A program made the position numbers and the translations under genes. From a virus, in IMG/VR virus record IMGVR_UViG_3300035698_020401, positions 1 through 26,100 of that record: a stretch of 26,100 bases of DNA; one strand, 5' to 3'. A model generated the notes under the pieces. It worked only from the letters and a program-made list of their open reading frames with translations. It was not told the DNA's origin and made no database searches. This document shows, piece after piece, positions 1 to 7,706 of this stretch (positions are counted from its first letter, which is position 1; each line of letters begins with the position of its first letter).

Positions 1-1
1 A

Positions 2-214
2 AATCCAAATGCTTTTATCTTTAAAGAAAATGGTAAAGAAATTTGTAAGGTGTCAGCAACATATGATGTAAAAGATTTACCGCCAGAAAACGTAGAAATG
101 TTTATTAGAATGATAAATAAAACCACTCAGGTTTTTCTTTGCGATACTGAAATTATTAAGCAGATAAAAAAAGAAGCTGTTAAAGAAAAAAAGAAGTGGT
201 GGAGAAAAAAATGA
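2..214 (+). CDS. C-terminal end of an unknown protein (cut by window start)
   Basis: An open frame runs in from the left edge and ends at TGA 212-214, giving about 70 residues of C-terminus. The visible part is charged. It ends in a very basic tail (a run of Lys followed by WWRKK). I do not recognise a family. The stop overlaps the ATG of the next gene as ATGA, so the two are probably translated as a coupled pair on the same plus-strand transcript. The start and most of the protein lie outside the window, so no function is proposed. Confidence 0.6.
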   Translation, partial: NPNAFIFKENGKEICKVSATYDVKDLPPENVEMFIRMINKTTQVFLCDTEIIKQIKKEAVKEKKKWWRKK

Positions 215-447
215 AGAAAATATTTGTGATATTAGTTTTTGCTCTAATGCTAAGTGGATGTATTGAAGTTGCATTAGTAGAAAATGATATGGTTATAAGT
301 AAAATTGAATTAAGAGATATCAGTGCTACGACAAAGTATAAAGTTTATATTTCTGATGATTCGAATTTAATAGATTCAGCTATATATTACACAGATCAAA
401 AATTTATTCCTGGTGATAGACTTCAGATAATAACAATAGAAGATTAA
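211..447 (+). CDS. Small predicted lipoprotein
   Basis: A 78-aa protein. The ATG at 211 is preferred over an in-frame GTG at 196 because GGTGGAG lies just upstream at normal spacing and the ATG gives a clean signal peptide. MKK is followed by a hydrophobic stretch (IFVILVFALM) and a lipobox, LSGC, with the Cys near residue 17. This is the pattern of a signal-peptidase-II lipoprotein, predicted to be lipid-anchored outside the inner membrane. The mature part is about 60 residues and I do not recognise it. Known roles of small phage lipoproteins include superinfection exclusion and lysis (spanin-like), but nothing here distinguishes them. The start overlaps the stop of the upstream gene (ATGA). 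A new promoter follows it, so it probably ends its transcript unit. Confidence 0.7.
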   Translation: MKKIFVILVFALMLSGCIEVALVENDMVISKIELRDISATTKYKVYISDDSNLIDSAIYYTDQKFIPGDRLQIITIED

Positions 448-452
448 TAAAA

Positions 453-481
453 TTGCGAAAAATCAGTGAAAATGTTATAAT
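453..481 (+). promoter_or_regulatory. Sigma70-type promoter with extended -10
   Basis: TTGCGA at 453-458, a 17-bp spacer, then TATAAT at 476-481 preceded by TG one base upstream (TGTTATAAT). The downstream leader (TATAGAGAAAAAAGGGAGAG) nearly matches the one after the 6076-6104 promoter. It lies 31 bp before the ATG at 513 and would drive the operon starting there. Confidence 0.7.
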
Positions 482-512
482 ATAATATAGAGAAAAAAGG
501 GAGAGTTTTATT

Positions 513-833
513 ATGGAAATAACAAAAGAAATTGATTTGAATCTGTCTTTAAATGAGCTTCTTGCAATCAAAGAAAGGGTAATGGAAGTAATTAAAGAAA
601 AACGCAATGAAGATAAGAATAAAAAATTAGCAAATAAAATTGAACGAGAAAATTTTGCTAAAACAAATCTTGCTCCTGGAAAAGTTGTAATGTTTAATTA
701 CAAGGGAGAGGATTGTGAAGGCGAAGTTTTAAAGATTAACGATAAAACTTTTACAGTTGCTTTCACTTACGAAGGTACTGATAAAGTTTTACCTAGACTT
801 TATAGCTTGTTTATAAGCATAACAGAGGAGTAA
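513..833 (+). CDS. Unknown protein with basic helix and SH3-like beta segment
   Basis: A 106-aa protein. The ATG at 513 follows a GGGAGAG ribosome-binding site and lies directly downstream of a strong promoter. Residues 1-50 look like a charged helix rich in Lys and Glu. Residues about 54-100 (starting APGKVVMFNYKGEDCEGEV) alternate hydrophobic and polar residues, as in a small SH3/KOW-type barrel; this is a fold impression, not a recognised family. It ends two bases before the ATG of the next gene, and its terminal GAGGAG serves as that gene's ribosome-binding site. It is the first gene of the operon that carries the zinc-cluster paralogs. No catalytic motif is seen. Confidence 0.55.
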   Translation: MEITKEIDLNLSLNELLAIKERVMEVIKEKRNEDKNKKLANKIERENFAKTNLAPGKVVMFNYKGEDCEGEVLKINDKTFTVAFTYEGTDKVLPRLYSLFISITEE

Positions 834-835
834 AA

Positions 836-2074
836 ATGTCTGGGCCTATGAATTATCCGGAAGAGCAAATAGCTCTTCCAGAATTATATAAAGAATGTCC
901 TTGGCTAAAAAGGAAGAAATTTGTGAGAGTTTATAACGAAGAAAAAAGAAAATGGGAAGATGTCTTTGTAAGTGAAACAAAAGATGGAATCATGAAAAAA
1001 GAAAAAAATGGAAGTATATACGCAATGACTAATAAGACTGAAAAAGTAATAAAAGAAATGAATGAGAATAAAGAAACTAAAGCTCTAACTCCTATTACAA
1101 AACCAAACCATAAACCCTATAAATCTATAGTTAAAAAATTTCCACTTGCATATGCAGGAGAGAAGTTATTTAATGTAGAAGAGCTTAATCAATACATGAA
1201 AAAAGATTATGAGGGATATCCAGTAATTGTTACTGACAATTATGGTGGAAAGAAATTTACAATAAATTGGGATGGAACTTCAATTATATTAAAAGATGAT
1301 AATGGAATAAAAATACCTTATAAAGATCCAAAATTTTATAATCTATCAACTTTGTTCTTTAATAATTTTGTAGAAGATTTTACATTAGTGTCAGAGCGAC
1401 TTTCTGGAGTACATTTTACACTTCAATGTGAGCTATTGAAAAATGAATTTGTAAGAGATTATATCTTCTTTGAAAATAAAAAAAGTTTTGGTATTGTTGT
1501 AACTGATTTACACGTCAATACTAATTGGTTTGATTTCAAAGATATTCAAGAGATAGTAAAAGGAACAAAGTTCTTTGCTTCTCATGTAGTTTTTGAAGGA
1601 ACTTTTAAATTATCTGATATGTTAGAGATAGCAGAAAAAAGTTCAAAAATGGGAGTTGTAGTTAGGTTAAAATATGAACTTAATGATTCTACAAAAAGAA
1701 AAGTATCTTTAATATCAAAGAATAAATTTAAAAAGAATTTAATTATTGATGAAATAACTATGAAAACTAAGATTAAAAATTTCTTAATTCAAGAGTTTAA
1801 ATACAAAAGTATTTTATGGATAGATTTAATATATAAAAATAATATAATTATAAAACCATCTAATATGAAAAGTATAATGCCATTATTTGCTAAAGAAGCA
1901 ACAGATGATATAAAATTTTATTTAGCGAGTGAGTTTTATTACGTTAATAAAAAAGATGATAAATTTTCAATGAAATGGATAGAAAAAACAATGAAAAAGA
2001 TTTTGCCATTAGCAGCTTGGACTTTAATAAAAGAAGCTGATAATAAAAGAAAAAGCATCACAAAAGAGGGTTGA
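836..2074 (+). CDS. Unknown 412-aa protein
   Basis: A 412-aa protein with ATG at 836 just after GAGGAGTAAAA. It is Lys-rich, with no signal peptide, no clear membrane segment and no catalytic motif that I can see. The first 100 residues are polar and probably partly disordered. Residues about 115-410 look like a mixed alpha/beta globular region. It overlaps the start region of the first W-S-C/zinc paralog (stop TGA 2072-2074, next start GTG 2077), so the two are likely translationally coupled. I do not recognise a family. The close coupling suggests, but does not show, that it works with the downstream paralog. Confidence 0.6.
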   Translation: MSGPMNYPEEQIALPELYKECPWLKRKKFVRVYNEEKRKWEDVFVSETKDGIMKKEKNGSIYAMTNKTEKVIKEMNENKETKALTPITKPNHKPYKSIVKKFPLAYAGEKLFNVEELNQYMKKDYEGYPVIVTDNYGGKKFTINWDGTSIILKDDNGIKIPYKDPKFYNLSTLFFNNFVEDFTLVSERLSGVHFTLQCELLKNEFVRDYIFFENKKSFGIVVTDLHVNTNWFDFKDIQEIVKGTKFFASHVVFEGTFKLSDMLEIAEKSSKMGVVVRLKYELNDSTKRKVSLISKNKFKKNLIIDEITMKTKIKNFLIQEFKYKSILWIDLIYKNNIIIKPSNMKSIMPLFAKEATDDIKFYLASEFYYVNKKDDKFSMKWIEKTMKKILPLAAWTLIKEADNKRKSITKEG

Positions 2075-2076
2075 TT

Positions 2077-4248
2077 GTGTACGAAAAAACATTTGAATTA
2101 ATTAAGAAACATTTTTCTCTAACAGAAGATAGCTTAGAATATCTTAAGGATCGTCTTGACAATCCTTTTGTAGATGAAGTTTATGAAAAAGCTGGAGTAA
2201 ATGTTGATAATGAATATCGTTTGATTATACCATTAAGTAGGGAAGATCTGTCTGGAAAAGATATTGGGTTTCAAATGTTTAATAAATTCTTTAAAGATTT
2301 TGCTAACGTTAGCGAAATTACATATGATGCTTTTGTATCTAATATGTTTTTTGATGGAAAGAATAATATCAAAATACAAAAAGCAATGAAGAATTATTAC
2401 CTCAACAATATTTCAAAGATAGAAACATTTATGGATTCTGATTTTGCTGATAGGTATCAATATACATTAAAAAAGATCAGAATATTAAAAAGAAAAATCG
2501 AAAAAGAAAGCGAAACAGAAAAAACTAAAAAAACTAAAGAAGTTAAAAAAACTAAAGAAGCTAAAGAAGCTAAAGAAGTTAAAGAAGTTGATAAGCTTGT
2601 TGAAGATGCAGTTAAAATTGGTGGAGTTAGAGATGCTTTTATAAGAGCAGGAGCTACTATACCTCCTACTAATATATATAGCGGTGTTTCCATATCTAAT
2701 TTGAGAAATTGTTTCTATAGTAATAATAATGATGATGATGATGATAATTTAATTACTATTTCTACATTAGGAGAAGAAGAAAGTAAAAATTCTAATAATG
2801 ATTATTTACATAAATTACTTTTGTTAGAGCATGAAATTAAATCTTATGTTAATACAATGAATTCATATTTATTAGATACATATAATGAATGTTGTAATAA
2901 GAAATTTAATTCAGATTTTTTAAAGAATCCAAATTTAGTAATTTCATTAAATTGTGATGATTTTATGATGTCAGCAACAGGTGAATCTTGGAGTTCTTGT
3001 ATCAATTTAAACACTGAATATAGTGGATGTTTTTGGAGTGGCTTGCCAGGATTATTGATGGATAAGAATAGAGCATTGATATATTTATCCGACATGAGAG
3101 AAAAAAAATTACATGGAATGAAATCTTATAGAATGTTCTCTAGATCTTGGGCATTGATTGATAATGAAGATGAATTTAATGTATTAAGATTCTTTCCAGA
3201 AGAACAAGATGCTAACATTGTTAAAGATAATTTTCCTTCTCCTGTTAATATAGTTTTTAATCCATATAATAACAGAAGAAGTATAAAAAATAAAAATTTT
3301 AACCTAAAGATAAATGAACATTTAGTATCAAAACATTTAGTAAAATTGTTATACTTTACTAACGATAAGAGTTGTTTTATCTACCAAGATCACACACTCT
3401 TTGATTCAGAAAGAAAAATAAGGTATAAAGATTCAAACAGAATTAGTAAAATAGGAATAAGAGGAGCAGTAAATAACGGTTGTTATGCTTATTTTAAAAA
3501 TGGAGAATATATTCAAAATACAATATTTGATTATACTTATGGACTTACTGGTTTAGTAAAAAATAATAAAAGTCTTGATCTTTATTATAGAGAAAGACAA
3601 CAAAGATGTGATGAAGAAGAAGAACAATATTGTTATCATTGTGAAGAAGAGATAGATGAAGATGATAAAATATATTGTAATATTACTGGTGAATATTATT
3701 GTGAAAATTGTTATAATGAACTTTTCTTTAACTGCGAGCTTTGTGGAGAAACTCATAATAGAAGAGATAGAAACTTTAAATATTTTGTTGAATATTACGG
3801 AGGATCAAAAAGAACTTTTCTTTGTAACGACTGTGTAGAAAATGACAATAGAATAACTAAATGTAATGATTGCGGAATAATTATAGATTATAACGTAGAT
3901 AAAAATGATAAAAGTTTATCCAGAATGACTATGAGTAGATTTCATGGAGGAAAAGCGTTATTAACATATTTAAAAAGAAAAAATGTGGAGCATACTGAAG
4001 CAGAAATAGAAGAAGGTAAAGCATTGAATCTTTGTTTTTCTTGTTTAACAAAACATAAAGAGAATAATGAAAAAGTAGAAGAAAAAGTAGAAGAAAAAGT
4101 AGAAGAAAAAGTAGAAGAAAAAGTAGAAGAAGTAGAAGAAGTCAAGATTACACTTGACAATTTAGACATAGTTAATGAAGTAATCAATTATGAAGCCAGA
4201 AGAAGACTTAATGAAAATTTGAGCAATCTTGGCTATTATAGTGAATAA
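2077..4248 (+). CDS. W-S-S-C core / zinc-cluster protein, paralog 1 (largest)
   Basis: A 723-aa protein. GTG at 2077 is chosen over TTG at 2071 because GAGGG (2066-2070) then sits 6 nt upstream. The N-terminal domain (to about residue 110) resembles those of the 6136 and 7707 genes (K-K-x-F-x-L-x-x-x-S-L pattern). Next comes a low-complexity linker (about 145-260) with K/E/T repeats and a run of five Asp. The core carries ESWSSCINL with W305 and C308, followed by WSGLPGL and DKNRALIY, all shared with the paralogs. Residues 519-656 hold six CxxC pairs (CYHC, CENC, CELC, CNDC, CNDC, CFSC), probably structural zinc sites. A KVEE repeat follows near the C-terminus. I do not recognise the core family. 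The conserved W-x-S-C could be structural or a Cys nucleophile; the sequence alone does not decide. Confidence 0.7.
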   Translation: MYEKTFELIKKHFSLTEDSLEYLKDRLDNPFVDEVYEKAGVNVDNEYRLIIPLSREDLSGKDIGFQMFNKFFKDFANVSEITYDAFVSNMFFDGKNNIKIQKAMKNYYLNNISKIETFMDSDFADRYQYTLKKIRILKRKIEKESETEKTKKTKEVKKTKEAKEAKEVKEVDKLVEDAVKIGGVRDAFIRAGATIPPTNIYSGVSISNLRNCFYSNNNDDDDDNLITISTLGEEESKNSNNDYLHKLLLLEHEIKSYVNTMNSYLLDTYNECCNKKFNSDFLKNPNLVISLNCDDFMMSATGESWSSCINLNTEYSGCFWSGLPGLLMDKNRALIYLSDMREKKLHGMKSYRMFSRSWALIDNEDEFNVLRFFPEEQDANIVKDNFPSPVNIVFNPYNNRRSIKNKNFNLKINEHLVSKHLVKLLYFTNDKSCFIYQDHTLFDSERKIRYKDSNRISKIGIRGAVNNGCYAYFKNGEYIQNTIFDYTYGLTGLVKNNKSLDLYYRERQQRCDEEEEQYCYHCEEEIDEDDKIYCNITGEYYCENCYNELFFNCELCGETHNRRDRNFKYFVEYYGGSKRTFLCNDCVENDNRITKCNDCGIIIDYNVDKNDKSLSRMTMSRFHGGKALLTYLKRKNVEHTEAEIEEGKALNLCFSCLTKHKENNEKVEEKVEEKVEEKVEEKVEEVEEVKITLDNLDIVNEVINYEARRRLNENLSNLGYYSE
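4072..4140 (+). repeat. 12-bp in-gene tandem repeat (KVEE units)
   Basis: Five perfect copies of AAAGTAGAAGAA (4072-4131) encode Lys-Val-Glu-Glu, followed by a partial GTAGAAGAA. The repeat is in frame in the C-terminal part of the zinc-cluster protein and is likely to vary in copy number by slippage. Confidence 0.9.
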
Positions 4249-4261
4249 AAGGGATATAAAA

Positions 4262-5332
4262 ATGAACAAAGAAATGAACGAAAAATTGATGCTAGAAATT
4301 TTTAGAATACCTTCTTTAAGTTATAAAGAAGACGCAATGCGTAAGTATATTGAAAATTTTTTAGTAGATAATAAAATTGAATATTTAAAAGATTTTACAG
4401 GAAATCTTTACAATGTTTCTTATAAAGATGAACCTATGTTATGTGCGCATATGGATACAGTTCAAGATGATGACGATGCTTCTCTAGCACATTTCATAGA
4501 TATTAAGGGATATTATATAAGTGGATACGGAATTATTGGAGGAGATGATAAATGTGGTATCTATATAATACTAAAAGCTCTACTCGAAAAGAAAAATCTT
4601 AACTTCTTATTTACTGTAGAAGAAGAAGTTGGAGATGGAGGATCATCTGATTTTGTTAGAGTTAAAGAAAATCAAGATAGACTTAGAGACGTTCTGTATT
4701 GTTTAGTATTAGATAGAAAAGGAAATGGTGACATCTTATGCCAACAAAATAACTATGGAACTAGCGAGTTTGAAGTTTACTTAGAAGAAGTTGGAAAACT
4801 ATATGGATATAGTCCAGCAATGGGAACTTTTTGTGATGCTGATAAGATTAGAGATTATACAAGTTGTGCAAATTTAAGTGTTGGATATTATAATCCTCAT
4901 ACAAAAAAAGAATATGTAGACGTAAGAGATCTTGAGATATCCTACAAATTTGTAATGGCTTGCTTAACAAAAATTATAGTAAAGTTTAAACCATCACAAG
5001 CTAAACATTATGACGCATATGGAAGTTATAGAAATTATGGTGGTTATGGTGGTTACGATGATGATTATGAAGATGAGTATTCTGAATATGATAGCTACTA
5101 TAAAGACAAGAAATATTGTCCAGTATGTGGAGCTACTTGTTCTACAAAATATTTTTCAAAAAAGTTGAATAAATATTTCTGTAAGGATTGTTTATCAGTA
5201 CTTTTAGAAGAGCTTCTTGAACTAGAAGCAGAAGTATTAAGATCTGATTCTTTAAATCTTAAACACGAAGAAGATGATATTGATGTAGATTTTGAAATAG
5301 ATGCACTAGAATTAGAGTTGAAAAGTAAATGA
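4262..5332 (+). CDS. M20/M42-type zinc metallopeptidase with C-terminal zinc ribbon
   Basis: A 356-aa protein. ATG 4262 is preferred over an upstream in-frame TTG because AAAAGGGATA precedes it. The pattern of dinuclear zinc peptidases of the M20/M42 clan is visible: AHMDT (H63, D65), GGDDKCG (D95), the VEEEVGDGG segment (E120-E122), LDRKG (D151) and NPHTKKEY (H213). Such enzymes act as aminopeptidases or di/tripeptidases on short peptides. The domain ends near residue 245 without an obvious long lid insertion. A Tyr/Gly/Asp-rich linker (250-281) and a zinc ribbon (C286-x2-C289, C307-x2-C310) follow, then an acidic tail. The ribbon is unusual for the family and echoes the zinc clusters of its neighbours. 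The stop overlaps the next small gene (ATGATGG). Peptidase assignment is firm at clan level; the substrate is unknown. Confidence 0.82.
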   Translation: MNKEMNEKLMLEIFRIPSLSYKEDAMRKYIENFLVDNKIEYLKDFTGNLYNVSYKDEPMLCAHMDTVQDDDDASLAHFIDIKGYYISGYGIIGGDDKCGIYIILKALLEKKNLNFLFTVEEEVGDGGSSDFVRVKENQDRLRDVLYCLVLDRKGNGDILCQQNNYGTSEFEVYLEEVGKLYGYSPAMGTFCDADKIRDYTSCANLSVGYYNPHTKKEYVDVRDLEISYKFVMACLTKIIVKFKPSQAKHYDAYGSYRNYGGYGGYDDDYEDEYSEYDSYYKDKKYCPVCGATCSTKYFSKKLNKYFCKDCLSVLLEELLELEAEVLRSDSLNLKHEEDDIDVDFEIDALELELKSK

Positions 5333-5469
5333 TGGCTCTTAAAATATTAAGTATAACAGCCATTGTGACTGTAGCTCTGATAATATCAGGGTTATATCCA
5401 CCTGTAGCTGTTATGCTTACAGCATTAGGTATTACATTTTTATTTTTATTATTTAAAGATGTTAGTTAA
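5329..5469 (+). CDS. Two-helix membrane mini-protein
   Basis: A 46-aa ORF starting ATG-ATG at 5329 and overlapping the peptidase stop (TGA 5330-5332), ending at TAA 5467-5469. It has two hydrophobic stretches, roughly residues 5-22 and 25-42, separated by a YPP turn, with LFKDVS at the C-terminus. This predicts a hairpin membrane protein. Overlap with the peptidase suggests coupled translation. Small phage two-helix proteins include holins and accessory membrane proteins, but no lysin gene is nearby, so I do not assign a role. Confidence 0.6.
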   Translation: MMALKILSITAIVTVALIISGLYPPVAVMLTALGITFLFLLFKDVS

Positions 5470-5510
5470 AATATATCATATATATTGTAAAAAGAAATAG
5501 GAGAATAAAA

Positions 5511-5804
5511 ATGTATGTAGAAAAATTAATTGAAGAAACAGAAAAATTACTTGATAACATTTCATTTATGAAACTTGTGAAGCTTTGGAATAGTACTTTC
5601 CCTGAAGAATTTGTTAATGAGGATGTTGCAAAGAAACCTTATGCTACAGAAGTTTTAGAAGAATTAAGAAGTATACTTATTGATAATATTCAAGATATAG
5701 ATCTTGAAAAATTAATATTTATTCATAATGAAATATCAGAAGATGAAGTATTAGAAGAGAATATACAGGAAGATCTTGATATAGATGAGGATTTATTAGA
5801 TTAA
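5511..5804 (+). CDS. Small acidic unknown protein
   Basis: A 97-aa protein with ATG 5511 after AATAGGAGAATAAAA. It is predicted largely helical and very acidic at the C-terminus (from about residue 75, dominated by Glu and Asp). It contains LVKLWNSTFPEEF and a run of Leu/Ile-Asp-Glu heptad-like segments. No family is recognised and there are no catalytic motifs. The upstream spacer (5470-5510) contains an AT-rich stretch (CATATATATTGTAAAA) resembling one before the HNH gene, possibly a weak promoter. Small acidic phage proteins often mimic DNA or bind host polymerase, but there is no specific support here. Confidence 0.6.
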   Translation: MYVEKLIEETEKLLDNISFMKLVKLWNSTFPEEFVNEDVAKKPYATEVLEELRSILIDNIQDIDLEKLIFIHNEISEDEVLEENIQEDLDIDEDLLD

Positions 5805-5812
5805 CAAGTAAA

Positions 5813-5846
5813 GTTAATTACAAATAAGAATTAAGGAGTAATTAAC
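5813..5846 (+). promoter_or_regulatory. Inverted repeat framing a ribosome-binding site
   Basis: GTTAATTAC (5813-5821) and its perfect complement GTAATTAAC (5838-5846) are separated by 16 nt. The AGGAG ribosome-binding site (5834-5838) lies at the loop/right-arm border, and the right arm ends immediately before the ATG at 5847. The RNA hairpin could limit ribosome access or be a protein operator. The all-AT core makes it marginally stable, so temperature or protein binding could matter. Confidence 0.5.
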
Positions 5847-6062
5847 ATGTCTGTTGAAATAGATGTTTCTCAAACTAACATAAAAAAAGAAGGTAGTGAT
5901 TTAATAATTAAAGGAGAAAAGGCAGTTAAGTCTGGCAATACAATTTCTTTTGATGTATTAAAAAATCCTAAAAGTGAGTCTGGCATAGGACTTGATGCTA
6001 TTGATGAAGTTAAAAGTGGAAAAACAATTACCACATTAGTAATTGAAAGTGGCAAAGAGTAA
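5847..6062 (+). CDS. Small beta-rich unknown protein
   Basis: A 71-aa protein with ATG 5847 and AAGGAG upstream inside a hairpin. The sequence alternates polar and aliphatic residues with several Gly turns (for example DLIIKGEKAV, GKTITTLVIE) and looks like a small all-beta domain. There is no Cys, signal peptide or membrane segment. No family is recognised. It is the last gene before the promoter at 6076-6104. The hairpin over its start suggests translational control separate from its upstream neighbour. Confidence 0.55.
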   Translation: MSVEIDVSQTNIKKEGSDLIIKGEKAVKSGNTISFDVLKNPKSESGIGLDAIDEVKSGKTITTLVIESGKE

Positions 6063-6075
6063 TAATAAAAAATAA

Positions 6076-6104
6076 TTGAAAAAAAAATAAAAAAATGTTA
6101 TAAT
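6076..6104 (+). promoter_or_regulatory. Sigma70-type promoter with extended -10
   Basis: TTGAAA at 6076-6081, a 17-bp spacer, TATAAT at 6099-6104 with TG upstream (TGTTATAAT). The leader TATAGAGAAAAAGGGGAGAC closely matches the one after the 453-481 promoter. It drives the two tandem paralogs at 6136 and 7707. Confidence 0.75.
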
Positions 6105-6135
6105 AGAATATAGAGAAAAAGGGGAGACAATAAAA

Positions 6136-7677
6136 ATGAATTCTATTAAAGCTCAAGATTTAAAAAACAAATTTCTTATATACGATATGGTTAAAAAGTA
6201 TTATAACTTCAATAAAAAGAGTTTAAGATTATTTAAGTATAGACTCTTTTATGAACCGCACTTTAATGATATGTATAAATCTCTCGGTGAATTTGATGAA
6301 ACTGGAAGACTTAGGCTATCTGTTGATGGTAAAAATGGAGAATTTATCGATAAAGGTTGGAAATACATTAAAGAGAATTTTAATAATACCATTATAGATC
6401 TTGGTATTACTTATGCTGATTTTATTGATAATAAAGTTACTGTTAACAAGCAAAGAGTAAAATTACAAAAAGCTATTATAAATCATATTCTTAAAAAAAC
6501 ACTTACTAGTGAATATAATTACGTATCAAAAGGAACAAGCAGTGGACGCATAGAAAATTATGTTAGAAGGCATTTTGAAAAAGCGGCTACATTAGTTATC
6601 AGTAAGAAAATTAAAGAAGTAGTAATCTCTTTAAACTTTGCTGATTGGTTTTTATGCTCTACAAAAGAAAATTGGACTTCTTGTTTGAGCTTAGAATCTG
6701 ATTATGAAATTGGTCATTGGTCTGGTCTTCCTGGCTTAATTGGTGACAAAAATAGAGCAATGATTTATACTACCAATGGAGATAATAAAAACTATAAAGG
6801 AATCATAACAGATAAATTTATAGTAAGAAGTTGGATGCTTACTTGCAGGTCAAAAGATGATCAAGTAATAAGAGATAATTATTATAGTGGTAATTATGAA
6901 TATGGATCTAAACCAGAAGTAAAAGTAATAAAGAATGAACCATTTCTTAAAATTGTTAACGAATATCCTACTGAAATAGGAATTAGCGATATGTTAAACA
7001 AACTATTGCCAGAAAGTAAGCATAAAATTTTTGGAACGAGATCAAATGTTTCTTTTAAATCTAGATACTATGGAGAAAATTTATTTCATAATATCCAAGG
7101 AAGAGAAATTACAAGTGGAATCTATCAAGATAGATACTATGCAGCACTAGCTAAAAAGAATAAAGGTCAAATGTTTCCTGGTGAATATTACTATCTTAAG
7201 AGTGGAGGATGCGGAACAAGTTTTTTCACAAAGGAAGGAAGAAGTGACAGTGGGTATGATTTCTATTTTGGTGATAGCGAAGGGCTAACAACAATTATTG
7301 ATGAACATAAAACTTTAGAAAGTTTCTTAGAAGATAATCGAGATGATTATACAACATGTTACAATTGTGGAGATCATTGTGATGAAGATGATATGATCCA
7401 ATCAAGTACAGATGGTGAATATTATTGTGACTATTGCTATAACGAAAAATTTTATAGCTGTGACAAATGTGGCGAAACTGTTGAAAAAGAAGATACGATA
7501 TGTATATATGATATTAATGAATATGTATGCACGAACTGTTCAGATAAATATTACTATGAATGTGAAGAGTGTCATAAACATTTTTCAGAAGTAAATATTG
7601 ATGATGATGGAGATTATCTTTGTGAAGATTGTAAAAAGAAAATTGTAATAGAAGAAGATGATAAAAAGTTAGCTTAA
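6136..7677 (+). CDS. W-T-S-C core / zinc-cluster protein, paralog 2
   Basis: A 513-aa protein with ATG 6136 after GGGGAGAC. The N-terminal domain (about 1-115) shares KPH/EPHFNDMYKSLGEFDETG with paralog 3. The core around residues 160-235 reads VISLNFADWFLCST, then ENWTSCLSL with W180 and C183, WSGLPGLIGDKNRAMIY and a SWML segment. Residues 408 to about 503 hold six CxxC pairs (CYNC, CDYC, CDKC, CTNC, CEEC, CEDC), spaced like tandem treble-clef or LIM-type zinc modules. It is co-transcribed with paralog 3, 29 bp downstream, and both derive from a recent duplication: 49 of 50 bases match between 6256-6305 and 7821-7870. The activity of the core is unknown. The C-terminal zinc array suggests binding to nucleic acid or protein. 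Confidence 0.72.
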   Translation: MNSIKAQDLKNKFLIYDMVKKYYNFNKKSLRLFKYRLFYEPHFNDMYKSLGEFDETGRLRLSVDGKNGEFIDKGWKYIKENFNNTIIDLGITYADFIDNKVTVNKQRVKLQKAIINHILKKTLTSEYNYVSKGTSSGRIENYVRRHFEKAATLVISKKIKEVVISLNFADWFLCSTKENWTSCLSLESDYEIGHWSGLPGLIGDKNRAMIYTTNGDNKNYKGIITDKFIVRSWMLTCRSKDDQVIRDNYYSGNYEYGSKPEVKVIKNEPFLKIVNEYPTEIGISDMLNKLLPESKHKIFGTRSNVSFKSRYYGENLFHNIQGREITSGIYQDRYYAALAKKNKGQMFPGEYYYLKSGGCGTSFFTKEGRSDSGYDFYFGDSEGLTTIIDEHKTLESFLEDNRDDYTTCYNCGDHCDEDDMIQSSTDGEYYCDYCYNEKFYSCDKCGETVEKEDTICIYDINEYVCTNCSDKYYYECEECHKHFSEVNIDDDGDYLCEDCKKKIVIEEDDKKLA

Positions 7678-7706
7678 TTGATAATAAAATTATAAGGTGT
7701 AGGTGA

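Noticed and set aside
2457-2693. Minus-strand ORF rich in Ser/Leu opposite the K/E linker
   Set aside because: Antisense of a low-complexity Lys/Glu coding stretch. Such antisense frames stay open by composition.
3942-4187. Minus-strand ORF with Ser/Thr/Phe repeats
   Set aside because: Antisense of the KVEE repeat; no start signals.
5470-5500. CATATATATT-type stretches (also near 14260 and 23100) as a shared promoter
   Set aside because: AT-rich and without fixed spacing or strand relation to genes. Too likely by chance in this composition.
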